20,735 bases of DNA from Clostridiales bacterium (GTDB lineage: Bacteria > Bacillota > Clostridia > Oscillospirales > CAG-272), in the NCBI GenBank assembly GCA_004554105.1, contig SFNW01000020.1, positions 1-20,735 on the forward strand, in the 5' to 3' direction. Positions 7,456 through 14,938 of this stretch are shown here, one piece after another. A program made the translations under genes and the position numbers. The notes below the pieces were generated by a model. It was given only the letters and a program-made list of their open reading frames with translations. It was not told where the DNA came from and ran no database searches. Within the stretch, counting starts at the first letter, position 1. Each line of letters opens with the position of its first letter.

Positions 7456-8329
7456 CCGCAACTTAAGCTCGGCAGACCTGTTCTGCAACATGAGCGCAAG
7501 CAAGGCGTTCCGCATTATCGAGACCTATAAGAATATCCGCACCGCGCTTCTGTTTACGCTGTCCTCGGGGGAGGACAACGCATTTGTCGTGACGAGTGCC
7601 GAGCCGAACTCGGGCAAGAGCGTAACCAGCGCGAATCTCGGGCTGTCCTTTGCACAGAACGGCTTGAAAATCCTGATTATCGACTGCGATATGCGCAATC
7701 CGTCGCAGCATAAGATTTTTGAAAAAGACAATACGGCGGGGCTTTCCGATATTCTCGGCGGCATGAAAACCTTTACGGACGTTGTCAAGCGCGACGTCAA
7801 GGAAAATCTGGATTTGCTCACTGCAGGTTCGCTGTCGCCCAATCCCTCCGAGCTGCTCGGCTCGGAGCGTATGCGCGCTCTGCTTGAAGAGGTCAAGCCG
7901 CAGTATGAATTCGTGATTATGGACTCGCCTCCGGCGGGATTTGTCTCGGATACGCTGTCGCTCTTACTCAACGCACCGCAGGCAATTATGATCGCAAGAC
8001 AGAATCATGCGGTTTATAACGAGGTTGCCAAGGCGGTCGAACTCATCAAAGGCGTCGGCGGTCATGTTCTCGGCGCGATTCTGACCGATGTCCGTGAACA
8101 GAATAAGTCCTACGGCTATACTTATCACGCATATCGCTATCGCGGCGACCGCTACCGCAGCAGTAAATACCGCCGCCGCTACGGCTCGCAGTACGGCTAC
8201 GGTTACGGTTACGGCTACGGGTACGGGTATGCCAAAAAGCGTGCCGACGCCGAACAGAAAACCGAGGACGAAAAGAAAGCCGAAACTGCCGAACCCGTAA
8301 AGAACGGCGGAGGCAAAGGGCGGAAATGA
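7427..8329 (+). CDS. CpsD/CapB-type bacterial tyrosine kinase with tyrosine-rich tail
   Basis: The 300-residue protein is a cytoplasmic BY-kinase, which autophosphorylates on a C-terminal tyrosine cluster and controls capsule or exopolysaccharide assembly. Motifs are Walker A AEPNSGKS (58-65), Walker A' ILIIDCD (82-88) and Walker B FVIMDS (162-167). Residues 229-268 form the tail, which contains 15 tyrosines in 40 residues. It ends in alternating Tyr-Gly units encoded by six TACGGN hexamers (8192-8227). After it comes a charged Lys/Glu tail. The start at 7427 overlaps the upstream gene by 29 bp. The nearest purine tract (GGAAGGGAG) is 13 bases off, so translation probably depends on coupling. 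The stop overlaps the phosphatase start in ATGA. Confidence 0.92.
   Translation: MPIIRNRTIDRNLSSADLFCNMSASKAFRIIETYKNIRTALLFTLSSGEDNAFVVTSAEPNSGKSVTSANLGLSFAQNGLKILIIDCDMRNPSQHKIFEKDNTAGLSDILGGMKTFTDVVKRDVKENLDLLTAGSLSPNPSELLGSERMRALLEEVKPQYEFVIMDSPPAGFVSDTLSLLLNAPQAIMIARQNHAVYNEVAKAVELIKGVGGHVLGAILTDVREQNKSYGYTYHAYRYRGDRYRSSKYRRRYGSQYGYGYGYGYGYGYAKKRADAEQKTEDEKKAETAEPVKNGGGKGRK
8192..8227 (+). repeat. Six in-frame TACGGN hexamers encoding Tyr-Gly
   Basis: Six consecutive TACGGN hexanucleotides (third bases C, T, T, C, G, G) encode (YG)6 in the tyrosine cluster of the BY-kinase. Variation is confined to the wobble position. Because each unit is 6 bp, gain or loss by slippage would change the number of Tyr-Gly units without breaking the frame. 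Confidence 0.9.
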
Positions 8330-9075
8330 CAGACCGCTGCATAGATTTTCATTGCCACCTTTTACCCGGCATGGATTTCGACGGAACCGACAGCAAAAGC
8401 GAGTCGGCGAAGATGTGTAAACTGCTGAAGACTCAAGGGGTGGCGACAATTTGCGCCACCCCTCATTTTTATGCGTGGGACGAGACGGTGGACGCATTCC
8501 TCGCCCGTCGCGCGGCGGCGTATGACGCTGTGCGTTCGTTGTACGGCGACGTGCGCATTGTGCTCGGCGCGGAGGTGCAGCTGTATGAAAACCTCCATGA
8601 GGCACCCGTCGACCGAATGTGCTACGGCGACTCCAACGTGCTTTTGCTTGAACTGCCCGACCGTCCGTTCGGCGCATGGGTGGTTTCCGCAATCGAAAAT
8701 ACGGTATTCAAGTATTCGCTCATACCGGTCATCGCACACATCGAGCGTTACGGGCTGCGCACCGAGGAAATCCGACAGCTTGCCGCGATTCCGCGCGTGA
8801 TTTTTCAGATTACGGCAGACACACTGAAGGATAGGCGAATGCTGCCGTTGCTTGACCGTATCGCTTCGATGGGCGTGCCGGTGGTACTCGGCAGCGACGC
8901 GCACAACACATCGTCGCGTCCCCCGTGTTTTGACACGGTGGGGAATTGCCTTGCGGAAAAGCCCCGCCTGTTTGATTCCTCTGTGAAAAAGGCGCAGGCA
9001 CTGATTCAAAACTGCCTCGGCTCGCAGGAAATCCTTGAAAAATTGATTTTCACGCCTGCGCGCACGAAGGCATAG
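8326..9075 (+). CDS. CpsB/YwqE-type PHP-domain protein-tyrosine phosphatase
   Basis: The 249-residue protein belongs to the manganese-dependent PHP-type phosphatases that dephosphorylate Firmicute BY-kinases. The metal-binding motifs are in the usual order: DFHCHLLPGMD (H9, H11, D17), ATPH (H47), GAEV (E83), AHIER (H138) and GSDAH (D191, H193). Length is usual for the family (about 240-255). Its ATG overlaps the kinase TGA by 4 bp, which ensures balanced synthesis of kinase and phosphatase. The ribosome binding site is inside the kinase end (GGAGGCAAAGGG). A stem-loop follows about 25 nt after the stop. Confidence 0.92.
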   Translation: MTDRCIDFHCHLLPGMDFDGTDSKSESAKMCKLLKTQGVATICATPHFYAWDETVDAFLARRAAAYDAVRSLYGDVRIVLGAEVQLYENLHEAPVDRMCYGDSNVLLLELPDRPFGAWVVSAIENTVFKYSLIPVIAHIERYGLRTEEIRQLAAIPRVIFQITADTLKDRRMLPLLDRIASMGVPVVLGSDAHNTSSRPPCFDTVGNCLAEKPRLFDSSVKKAQALIQNCLGSQEILEKLIFTPARTKA

Positions 9076-9098
9076 TCAAAATTTACAATCGTTACAGG

Positions 9099-9137
9099 AA
9101 CGCTACAGGTGCGGGTCTCCCGTGCCTGTAGCGTTTT
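9099..9137 (+). terminator. Stem-loop terminator after the phosphatase gene
   Basis: A 17-bp stem (9099-9115 with 9119-9135, two G-T wobbles) has a TCT loop and is followed by only TTTT. Five bases downstream lies the ribosome binding site of the next gene (AGGGTGA, 9140-9146), so read-through transcripts carry this hairpin immediately before that start. No good promoter is seen between the genes. Confidence 0.72.
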
Positions 9138-9151
9138 ACAGGGTGAAAACA

Positions 9152-10021
9152 ATGGATTCGGCAGCTTCAAAATCTCGGAATATCGGCATTTTTCAAATGA
9201 TCGCCTGCGCGGTGCTTTGGAGCATCGCGGGCGTGCTTATCGGTCGTGTCGACATGAACGGCTTTGTCATTGCGGGCGGACGCTCGCTGTTTGCGGCGCT
9301 GACCGTCGTCGTCTATATGGCGGTGACAAAGCAAAAGTTTATTCTCTCGAAAAGCACACTCGTCAGCGGCGTTTTGCTCTGCGGCGTCTTTCTCTGCTTC
9401 GTTACCGCAAACAAGTACACCACGGCCGCCAACGCGATTGTGCTGCAGTATACCGCGCCGATTTTCATTCTGATTTTTTCCTTTTTGTTTCTGCACAAAA
9501 AGCCGCGCGCGGCGGATATTGCCGTCGTGATTGCAACGCTTGCCGGTGTTTCGCTGTTCTTCTTCGACAGCCTTGACGCGGGGCATCTGGTCGGCAATCT
9601 GCTCGGCATCACGGCGGGCGCGTTTATGGGCGGGATGTTTGTCGCGGTCGGCAATACAAAGGGGGAGGAGAAAATGAGCGGCATTCTGCTCGGTCATCTT
9701 TTCTGCGCCGCCGTCGGTCTGCCGTTTGCGGCGTTTACCGAAAACACCTTTGACTCGACCGGCGTCGCGATTCTCGCGCTGCTCGGCGTCGTACAGCTCG
9801 GCATTCCGTATATTCTCTACGCGCTTGCAACGCTGCGGTGCAACGCGATTACCTGCTCGGTGCTCGCGGCAATCGAGCCCTTGCTCAATCCCGTGTGGGT
9901 TGCGCTTGCGGGCGGCGGCGTCCCCGGGCCGCTCGCGCTGCTCGGCGGCGTCTTTCTGATTGCCGTCATCACGGCGTACAGCGTGTACGACCATAAAACT
10001 TCGGTAAAAGTTGCCGCATAA
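9152..10021 (+). CDS. EamA-family (DMT superfamily) transporter
   Basis: This 289-residue protein has about ten membrane segments arranged as two EamA repeats (about 12-138 and 148-280). It fits the drug/metabolite transporter superfamily, whose members mostly export amino acids or metabolites. Typical signals are the opening GIFQMIACAVLWSIAGVLIG, the end of the first repeat (AIVLQYTAPIFILIFSFLF) and the matching segment of the second repeat (CSVLAAIEPLLNPVWVAL). Substrate is unknown. The start at 9152 has AGGGTGA upstream. A GTG ten codons earlier would place the start inside the terminator stem and is rejected. It may be transcribed by read-through from the polysaccharide-regulator operon. 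Confidence 0.85.
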   Translation: MDSAASKSRNIGIFQMIACAVLWSIAGVLIGRVDMNGFVIAGGRSLFAALTVVVYMAVTKQKFILSKSTLVSGVLLCGVFLCFVTANKYTTAANAIVLQYTAPIFILIFSFLFLHKKPRAADIAVVIATLAGVSLFFFDSLDAGHLVGNLLGITAGAFMGGMFVAVGNTKGEEKMSGILLGHLFCAAVGLPFAAFTENTFDSTGVAILALLGVVQLGIPYILYALATLRCNAITCSVLAAIEPLLNPVWVALAGGGVPGPLALLGGVFLIAVITAYSVYDHKTSVKVAA

Positions 10022-10034
10022 CGTCAAGTTTGCC

Positions 10035-10063
10035 TTGCAATCGGCGGCGGCGGATTGTATAAT
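10035..10063 (+). promoter_or_regulatory. Sigma-A promoter of the YhcH/aminotransferase/trpS operon
   Basis: TTGCAA (10035-10040), 17 bp and TATAAT (10058-10063) lie 50 bp upstream of the ATG at 10113. A small hairpin (GCGGT / ACCGC around 10085-10098) lies in the leader just before the ribosome binding site AAAGGAC. Confidence 0.82.
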
Positions 10064-10112
10064 GTAGTTGTATACTATTTTATCGGCGGTAAAACCGCGA
10101 AAGGACAGAAAA

Positions 10113-10565
10113 ATGTTTGCTGACAGAATTGAAAACCTGAAACTCTACATACCCTATAACGAGAAGATTAAAGTCGTATGCGATTACCTCGCAAAGACCG
10201 ATATTCACGCGCTTGAGGTCGGAAAGTACGACATCGGCGAGGGCGTCCGCGTCGTCGTCAATGCCTTTACGCCCAAGACGCGCGAGGCCGCACGCTGGGA
10301 GACGCACAAAAAGTATATTGATTTGCAGTATCTGATTGAGGGCGACGAGAGCATGGGCTATTTGCCTGTCGAGGAGGTCGAGGAAGCGGAGTACGACGCC
10401 GAAAAGGACGTCAGCCACCCCACGCCGAAGGCGGGCGCTTCGGTCAGCGAGATTGCGCTCACGACCGGCTGCTTTGCGTTCCTCGAGCCGCGCGATGCGC
10501 ACCGCCCGTCGGTCAAGCTGCATGCCGACGCATCGAAAAAGCTGATTTTCAAAATCCCCGTATAA
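10113..10565 (+). CDS. YhcH/YjgK/YiaL-family (DUF386) protein, possible sugar anomerase
   Basis: The 150-residue protein is a single-domain cupin-like member of the YhcH/YjgK/YiaL family. Some members (NanQ of E. coli) act as sialic acid anomerases and others (TabA) are biofilm-associated, so the role here is only loosely indicated. The family signature is visible as WETHKKYIDLQYLIEG (residues 68-83), with metal-site-type histidines and glutamates, and a C-terminal FLEPRDAHRPSV. Length is typical (about 150). The start is supported by AAAGGAC 6 bases upstream; the frame is open 15 codons further but runs back toward the promoter. It is first in a five-gene operon in which no sugar catabolic gene is present, so its substrate is unclear. 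Confidence 0.85.
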   Translation: MFADRIENLKLYIPYNEKIKVVCDYLAKTDIHALEVGKYDIGEGVRVVVNAFTPKTREAARWETHKKYIDLQYLIEGDESMGYLPVEEVEEAEYDAEKDVSHPTPKAGASVSEIALTTGCFAFLEPRDAHRPSVKLHADASKKLIFKIPV

Positions 10566-10602
10566 GCGGCTCCGCTATCACTTTTGATAAAGGAATCACA
10601 CT

Positions 10603-11805
10603 ATGGATTATTCTTTTTCGGACAAGCTGGCAAACCTGCGCCCGTCCGCAATCCGTGAAATCTTCAAGAGCCTGACCGACCCGAGCATCATCTCGTTTGC
10701 GGCGGGCAACCCGTCGCCCGAGTCGTTCCCGACCGAGGCGCTTGCGGATATTGCCGCGGACATTTTCAAGACGCAGCCTGCGGCGGCACTGCAATACAGC
10801 ATCACCGAGGGCTATCCGCCCCTGCGCGAAGCGATTGCCGCAAGGCAGAAGGCGAAATTCGGCATCGGGCGCGATTTTGATACGACGATAGTCGTCTCGG
10901 GCGGACAGCAGGGCATCGAGCTTGCCTGCAAGGCGTTCTGCAACGAGGGCGACGTCGTGCTCTGCGAGGAGCCGAGCTTCATCGGCGCGCTCAACGCATT
11001 CCGCTCGAACGGCGCGGTGCCGGTCGGCGTCCGCTGCGACGGCGAGGGCATTATTCCCGCCGCGCTTGAGGACAAGCTGCGCACCTGCGAGAATGTCAAA
11101 CTGCTCTATATAATCCCCACGTTTCAGAATCCGTCGGGCATTACAACACCGCTTTCGCGCCGCAAAGAGGTCTACGCACTCTGCAAAAAGTACGGCGTGA
11201 TGATTCTCGAGGACAACCCTTACGGCGAACTGCGCTTTGCGGGCGAGGACGTACCGACGATTAAATCCTTCGACGAGGACGGACTGGTCATCTACTGCTC
11301 CTCGTTTTCCAAGATTCTCTCCGCGGGTATGCGCGTCGGCTATGTCACGGCACCCGCCGAGGTCGTTTCCAAAATGGTCGTCGCCAAGCAGAGTGAGGAC
11401 GTACACACCAATATCTTTTTCCAAATGCTCTGCCACAAATACATGACCGAACACGACCTTGACGCGCACATTGCCGGCATTCGCGCGCTCTACGGACGCA
11501 AATGCACGCTGATGCTCGACTGCCTCGGCAGCTGCCTGCCCGCAGAGGTTGCCTTTACGCACCCCGAGGGCGGTCTGTTCGTCTGGTGTACGCTGCCAAG
11601 CGGGCTGGACAGCGCGGATTTTGCCAAGCTGCTCGTCAATCGCAAGGTCGCCGTCGTTCCCGGTGCGACCTTTTTATCGGACGAGGGCGGGATTTCGTCC
11701 TCGTTCCGTCTCAACTATTCGATGCCCTCGGACGAAGAGATTGTCCGCGGCGTCGAGATTCTCGGCGACTGCGCGCGCGAGTACATCGCCGCGCACAGAA
11801 ATTGA
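10603..11805 (+). CDS. PLP-dependent class I/II aminotransferase (2-aminoadipate/aromatic type)
   Basis: This 400-residue enzyme has the fold-type I aminotransferase layout, and resembles the LysN/Aro8-like and MocR-related group. The likely PLP-binding lysine is K237 in SSFSKILSAGMRVGY. The aspartate contacting the pyridine nitrogen is D204 in EDNPYGEL. NPSG lies upstream of it, and the substrate carboxylate arginine is R369 in FRLNYS. No N-terminal GntR DNA-binding domain is present, so it is an enzyme and not a MocR regulator. AAAGGA precedes the ATG. It lies 37 bp after the YhcH-family gene and 24 bp before trpS. The substrate is not determined; 2-aminoadipate, aromatic or branched-chain amino acids are all used by relatives. 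Confidence 0.88.
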   Translation: MDYSFSDKLANLRPSAIREIFKSLTDPSIISFAAGNPSPESFPTEALADIAADIFKTQPAAALQYSITEGYPPLREAIAARQKAKFGIGRDFDTTIVVSGGQQGIELACKAFCNEGDVVLCEEPSFIGALNAFRSNGAVPVGVRCDGEGIIPAALEDKLRTCENVKLLYIIPTFQNPSGITTPLSRRKEVYALCKKYGVMILEDNPYGELRFAGEDVPTIKSFDEDGLVIYCSSFSKILSAGMRVGYVTAPAEVVSKMVVAKQSEDVHTNIFFQMLCHKYMTEHDLDAHIAGIRALYGRKCTLMLDCLGSCLPAEVAFTHPEGGLFVWCTLPSGLDSADFAKLLVNRKVAVVPGATFLSDEGGISSSFRLNYSMPSDEEIVRGVEILGDCAREYIAAHRN

Positions 11806-11829
11806 CCGACACGAAAGGATTCCGTTTCC

Positions 11830-12831
11830 ATGTTAGACACCAAGAAAGTCGTTTTTTCCGGCGTGCAGCCCTCGGGCAACCTCACAATCGGAAACTACCT
11901 CGGCGCACTGCGCAATTTTGACGCGTTTTCCGAGAAATACAAGTGCTTTTACTGCGTGGCGGATATGCACGCCATCACCGTGCGGCAGGTCCCCGCTGAC
12001 CTCCGCCGTCACACCTATGAGACGCTCGCGCTCTACATGGCGTGCGGGCTTGACCCGAAGAAAAATACGCTCTATGTGCAGTCGCACGTTCCGGCACACG
12101 CCGAGCTTGCGTGGATTCTCAACTGCTACACCATGTTCGGCGAGCTGTCGCGCATGACGCAGTTCAAGGACAAGAGCGCCAAGCACGCCGACAACGTCAA
12201 CGCGGGGCTGTTTACCTATCCGACGCTGATGGCGGCGGACATTCTGCTCTATCAGACCGACCTTGTGCCGGTCGGCGTCGACCAGTCGCAGCATCTCGAG
12301 ATCACCCGCGACATCGCGGTGCGCTTCAACGGCGTTTACGGTGACACCTTTGCGATTCCCGAGGGGTATATCCCGAAGAGCGGCAGGAAAATCATGTCGC
12401 TCGCCGACCCGACGAAGAAAATGTCCAAGTCGGACGAAAACGTCAACGCCGTCGTCTATATCCTCGATACGAAGGACGACATCGTGCGCAAATTCAAGCG
12501 CGCCGTGACCGATTCGGACACGCGCGTCGCCTACGGCGAGGGCAAGGACGGCGTCAACAACCTGATGACGATTTATTCCTGCTTCACCGGCAAGTCCTTT
12601 GACGAAATCGAACGTGAGTTTGAGGGCAAGGGCTACGGCGACTTCAAACTCGCCGTCGGCGAGGTCTGCGCGGACGAGCTTGCGCCCGTGCGCGCAGAGT
12701 TTACGCGCCTGATGGCGGATAAGGCATATCTGGAAGAGGTCATGAAAAACGGCGCGGACGAAGCCGCGTATTTCGCGCGCAAGACGCTCTCTAAGGTCAA
12801 GCGCAAGGTCGGCTTTACGTCGGTCCGATAA
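11830..12831 (+). CDS. trpS: Tryptophanyl-tRNA synthetase
   Basis: The 333-residue protein is a class Ic aminoacyl-tRNA synthetase that charges tRNA(Trp). Both signature motifs are present: the HIGH-type TIGN after PSGNL (residues 14-22), and KMSKS (197-201) within KKMSKSDENVN. Other TrpRS-typical segments are SGVQPSGNLTIGNYLGA at the start and the GVDQSQHLEITRDIA stretch at about 150-164. Length is normal. The start codon lies about 10 bases after GAAAGGA. It is the third gene of the operon, 18 bp before the tagO/wecA-like gene. No T-box leader is seen in front of it, so any Trp-responsive control would have to act at the operon promoter or elsewhere. Confidence 0.97.
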   Translation: MLDTKKVVFSGVQPSGNLTIGNYLGALRNFDAFSEKYKCFYCVADMHAITVRQVPADLRRHTYETLALYMACGLDPKKNTLYVQSHVPAHAELAWILNCYTMFGELSRMTQFKDKSAKHADNVNAGLFTYPTLMAADILLYQTDLVPVGVDQSQHLEITRDIAVRFNGVYGDTFAIPEGYIPKSGRKIMSLADPTKKMSKSDENVNAVVYILDTKDDIVRKFKRAVTDSDTRVAYGEGKDGVNNLMTIYSCFTGKSFDEIEREFEGKGYGDFKLAVGEVCADELAPVRAEFTRLMADKAYLEEVMKNGADEAAYFARKTLSKVKRKVGFTSVR

Positions 12832-12849
12832 GGACTTCGGAGGAACAGA

Positions 12850-14058
12850 ATGAACACCGATTTGATTTACGGCATCTGCGCCGTGCTGTGCGCCGGTCTG
12901 CTTGCCTTTGCGCTGACGCCGATTGTGCGCGTCCTCGCCATCAAAATCAAGGCGATTGACGTGCCGACCGACGGCAGACGAATGCATCACAAGCCGATTC
13001 CGCGCATCGGCGGGCTTGCGATTTTTCTCGCCTTTACGATTACTTCGGTCGGCTTTTGCAGGCTCGACCGCGAGCTTGCGACGATTCTCGTCGGCGGCTG
13101 CGCGTTGGTGCTGCTCGGCATTCTCGACGATGTTTACCGTCTCAATGCGTTTCTCAAGCTCGCCGTGCAGATCGTCGTCGCGCTCTTTGCGGTCTCGCAG
13201 GGCGTTACGATTGACTTCATCGGCATCGGCGGCAGATATATCCCGTTCGGCGCATGGTCTGTGCCGATTACGGTGCTGTGGATTGTCGGCTTGACCAATG
13301 CGGTCAACTTCATTGACGGGCTCGACGGGCTTGCCTGCGGCGTGTCGGCAATCAGCTCGATTTCGCTCTTTCTCGTTATGCTGCTCTCGGGGAGCAGCGG
13401 GGCGCATTGCCTCATTACGGCAATCCTTGCGTCGTCCTGCCTCGGCTTTCTGCCGTTCAATACGAACCCCGCTAAAATCTTCATGGGGGATACCGGCGCG
13501 CTGTTCCTCGGCTATACGCTTTCGGTCATTTCGGTCTCGGGCGTATTCAAAATTGATATGCTGCTGGCATTCTTTGTGCCGCTGGTTATTTTCGGCTTCC
13601 CGCTTGCCGATACGGCGTTTGCGGTGATTCGCCGCCTTGCGCACGGGAAAAGCCCGTTTGCTCCCGACCGCGGACATCTGCATCACAGACTGATGGACAT
13701 GGGCTTCGGGCAGAAGCAGAGCGTGCGGATTCTCTACGCACTCTGCGCAATCCTCGGTATCTCCGCGATTATGCTGACCGACGAATCGACGCTCGGCGGC
13801 GTTTTGGTGCTGGTCGCGGCACTCATCATCTTCTTTGTCACCTTTATGATATTGAAGAATCCGAAACTGCGGATTCATTCGGGTATTTACAACGAGGACG
13901 ACGGCGCCAAGCCGCCTGTCGAAACCTTTGACGATGTGATTGGAATTCCCTCGGTCGAAGCCGAAGCTGCCGCTCCCGCAGATGCGCAAACCGACGAGAC
14001 GAAGGAGCCGGAACATGAAGAAAAACAAAACGAATCGGGAAGCCAAGGCGAAGAATAA
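12850..14058 (+). CDS. Undecaprenyl-phosphate GlcNAc-1-phosphate transferase (TagO/WecA-like)
   Basis: This 402-residue integral membrane enzyme belongs to the MraY/WecA/TagO family. It loads a sugar-1-phosphate, probably GlcNAc, onto undecaprenyl phosphate to start teichoic acid or other wall-polymer synthesis. Family marks in order are DVPTDGRRMHHKPIPRIGG (about 37-55), LDDVYRLN (about 93-99), NFIDGLDGLA (about 154-163), FMGDTGA (about 212-217) and the cytosolic HLHHRL histidine motif (about 276). About ten or eleven membrane segments are present. After the last one is an unusual acidic, Glu/Ala-rich tail of roughly 55 residues. The ribosome binding site is GGAGGAA. The stop lies 44 bp inside the next gene. 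Confidence 0.92.
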   Translation: MNTDLIYGICAVLCAGLLAFALTPIVRVLAIKIKAIDVPTDGRRMHHKPIPRIGGLAIFLAFTITSVGFCRLDRELATILVGGCALVLLGILDDVYRLNAFLKLAVQIVVALFAVSQGVTIDFIGIGGRYIPFGAWSVPITVLWIVGLTNAVNFIDGLDGLACGVSAISSISLFLVMLLSGSSGAHCLITAILASSCLGFLPFNTNPAKIFMGDTGALFLGYTLSVISVSGVFKIDMLLAFFVPLVIFGFPLADTAFAVIRRLAHGKSPFAPDRGHLHHRLMDMGFGQKQSVRILYALCAILGISAIMLTDESTLGGVLVLVAALIIFFVTFMILKNPKLRIHSGIYNEDDGAKPPVETFDDVIGIPSVEAEAAAPADAQTDETKEPEHEEKQNESGSQGEE

Positions 14059-14872
14059 TACCGCATTCTACAGCCCGCGCGGCATTATGCTGCTGGTCGC
14101 GGCGCTGCTGCTGCTTGCGGCACTTGCGCTGTTCGGCATGTATTCGCTCGGCGTGATTCGTCCGCCCGCATCGCTCTCTGCGCTGTTCGGCGGCGAAACC
14201 GAGACCCGCGCACCCGCGCCGACGGCGGAGATTTCGCCCGCGCCTGCGGAAACCGCGCTTGCCGAAGCGGTCGCCCGCGGCGAATATGCCGCCGCACTCG
14301 CCGGCATGAAGATTCCCGACGCCTATTACCGCGCGTATACCGTCAGCATTTATTCGGGCAAGACGGTTTTGTCGACCGACTATTACGCGGTCGTGCGCGG
14401 CGGTGACTGGTGGGTGCAGACCGCGCAGAGCGGCGTGACGCTGTCTACTGCCGTGTGCAAAGACGGCAGGGTGAAAATCACCGACAACACGGAGAATCTG
14501 ACGGTTGAAGCCGACGCCTATTCCGCAGAGGCGCCGTCGGGCATTCGTCTTGAGGAGCGCATGGGCGTCCTGCCGATTGACCGCATTGCCGAAATCATCG
14601 GCGCGGTCGGCGCGGGAGAAGCCGTTTCCTACGGCGGCGGGATTACGACCTATTCGCTTGCGCTGACGCCTGCGCGCGGCGCGGGAGAGAATCTGTTCAC
14701 CTTTGACTGCACGCTGGCAAACGGTCTGCGCGAAGTCTACAATTTCTCGTTTGAGAGCGCGGTACTGCTTTCGGTCGAAAAATATCGGGGCGATGCCCTG
14801 ATTTACAAGATGGAAGCGGGCGCGTCCGCAAACGACCTTGCGGACATCGATGCAGATAAACTCTTTGAATAA
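14015..14872 (+). CDS. Membrane-anchored extracytoplasmic protein of unknown function (LolA-like fold possible)
   Basis: I do not recognise a named family. The 285-residue product has a basic N-terminus, one membrane helix (about 26-48) and a proline/alanine-rich linker (about 60-85). An outside domain of beta-strand-like alternating segments follows (for example YYAVVRGGDWWVQTA and KVRITDNTENLTVEA-type strands). The pattern of short strands with a threonine-rich sheet recalls LolA-like lipoprotein-carrier domains; that is inference only. The start at 14015 is supported by AAGGAG at 14002-14007. It overlaps the tagO/wecA-like gene by 44 bp, so it is probably translated with it and may serve in the same envelope pathway. 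It is the last gene before the terminator. Confidence 0.7.
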   Translation: MKKNKTNREAKAKNNTAFYSPRGIMLLVAALLLLAALALFGMYSLGVIRPPASLSALFGGETETRAPAPTAEISPAPAETALAEAVARGEYAAALAGMKIPDAYYRAYTVSIYSGKTVLSTDYYAVVRGGDWWVQTAQSGVTLSTAVCKDGRVKITDNTENLTVEADAYSAEAPSGIRLEERMGVLPIDRIAEIIGAVGAGEAVSYGGGITTYSLALTPARGAGENLFTFDCTLANGLREVYNFSFESAVLLSVEKYRGDALIYKMEAGASANDLADIDADKLFE

Positions 14873-14877
14873 GCATG

Positions 14878-14913
14878 AAAAAACCGCGAAAGCCTTTGCT
14901 TTCGCGGTTTTTT
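14878..14913. terminator. Bidirectional rho-independent terminator
   Basis: A perfect 16-bp inverted repeat (six A's plus CCGCGAAAGC, with GCTTTCGCGG plus six T's) closes on a CTTT loop. The T6 run on both strands makes it a terminator for the convergent five-gene operon and for queT. Confidence 0.93.
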
Positions 14914-14938
14914 GAACCCTATTATTATGTTTTGAATC

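Noticed and set aside
9082..9090. TACAAT as a possible -10 for the EamA transporter gene.
   Set aside because: No -35-like sequence lies at 16-18 bp, and the transcript would run at once into the 17-bp terminator stem.
10603..11805. The aminotransferase considered as a MocR-type transcription factor.
   Set aside because: There is no N-terminal GntR winged-helix domain; the protein starts directly with the aminotransferase fold.
11833..14046. A 737-codon open frame on the minus strand opposite trpS and the tagO/wecA-like gene.
   Set aside because: The opposite strand encodes two clear, motif-complete proteins. The minus-strand product is Arg/His/Glu-rich with no recognisable domain, typical of antisense frames in GC-rich DNA.
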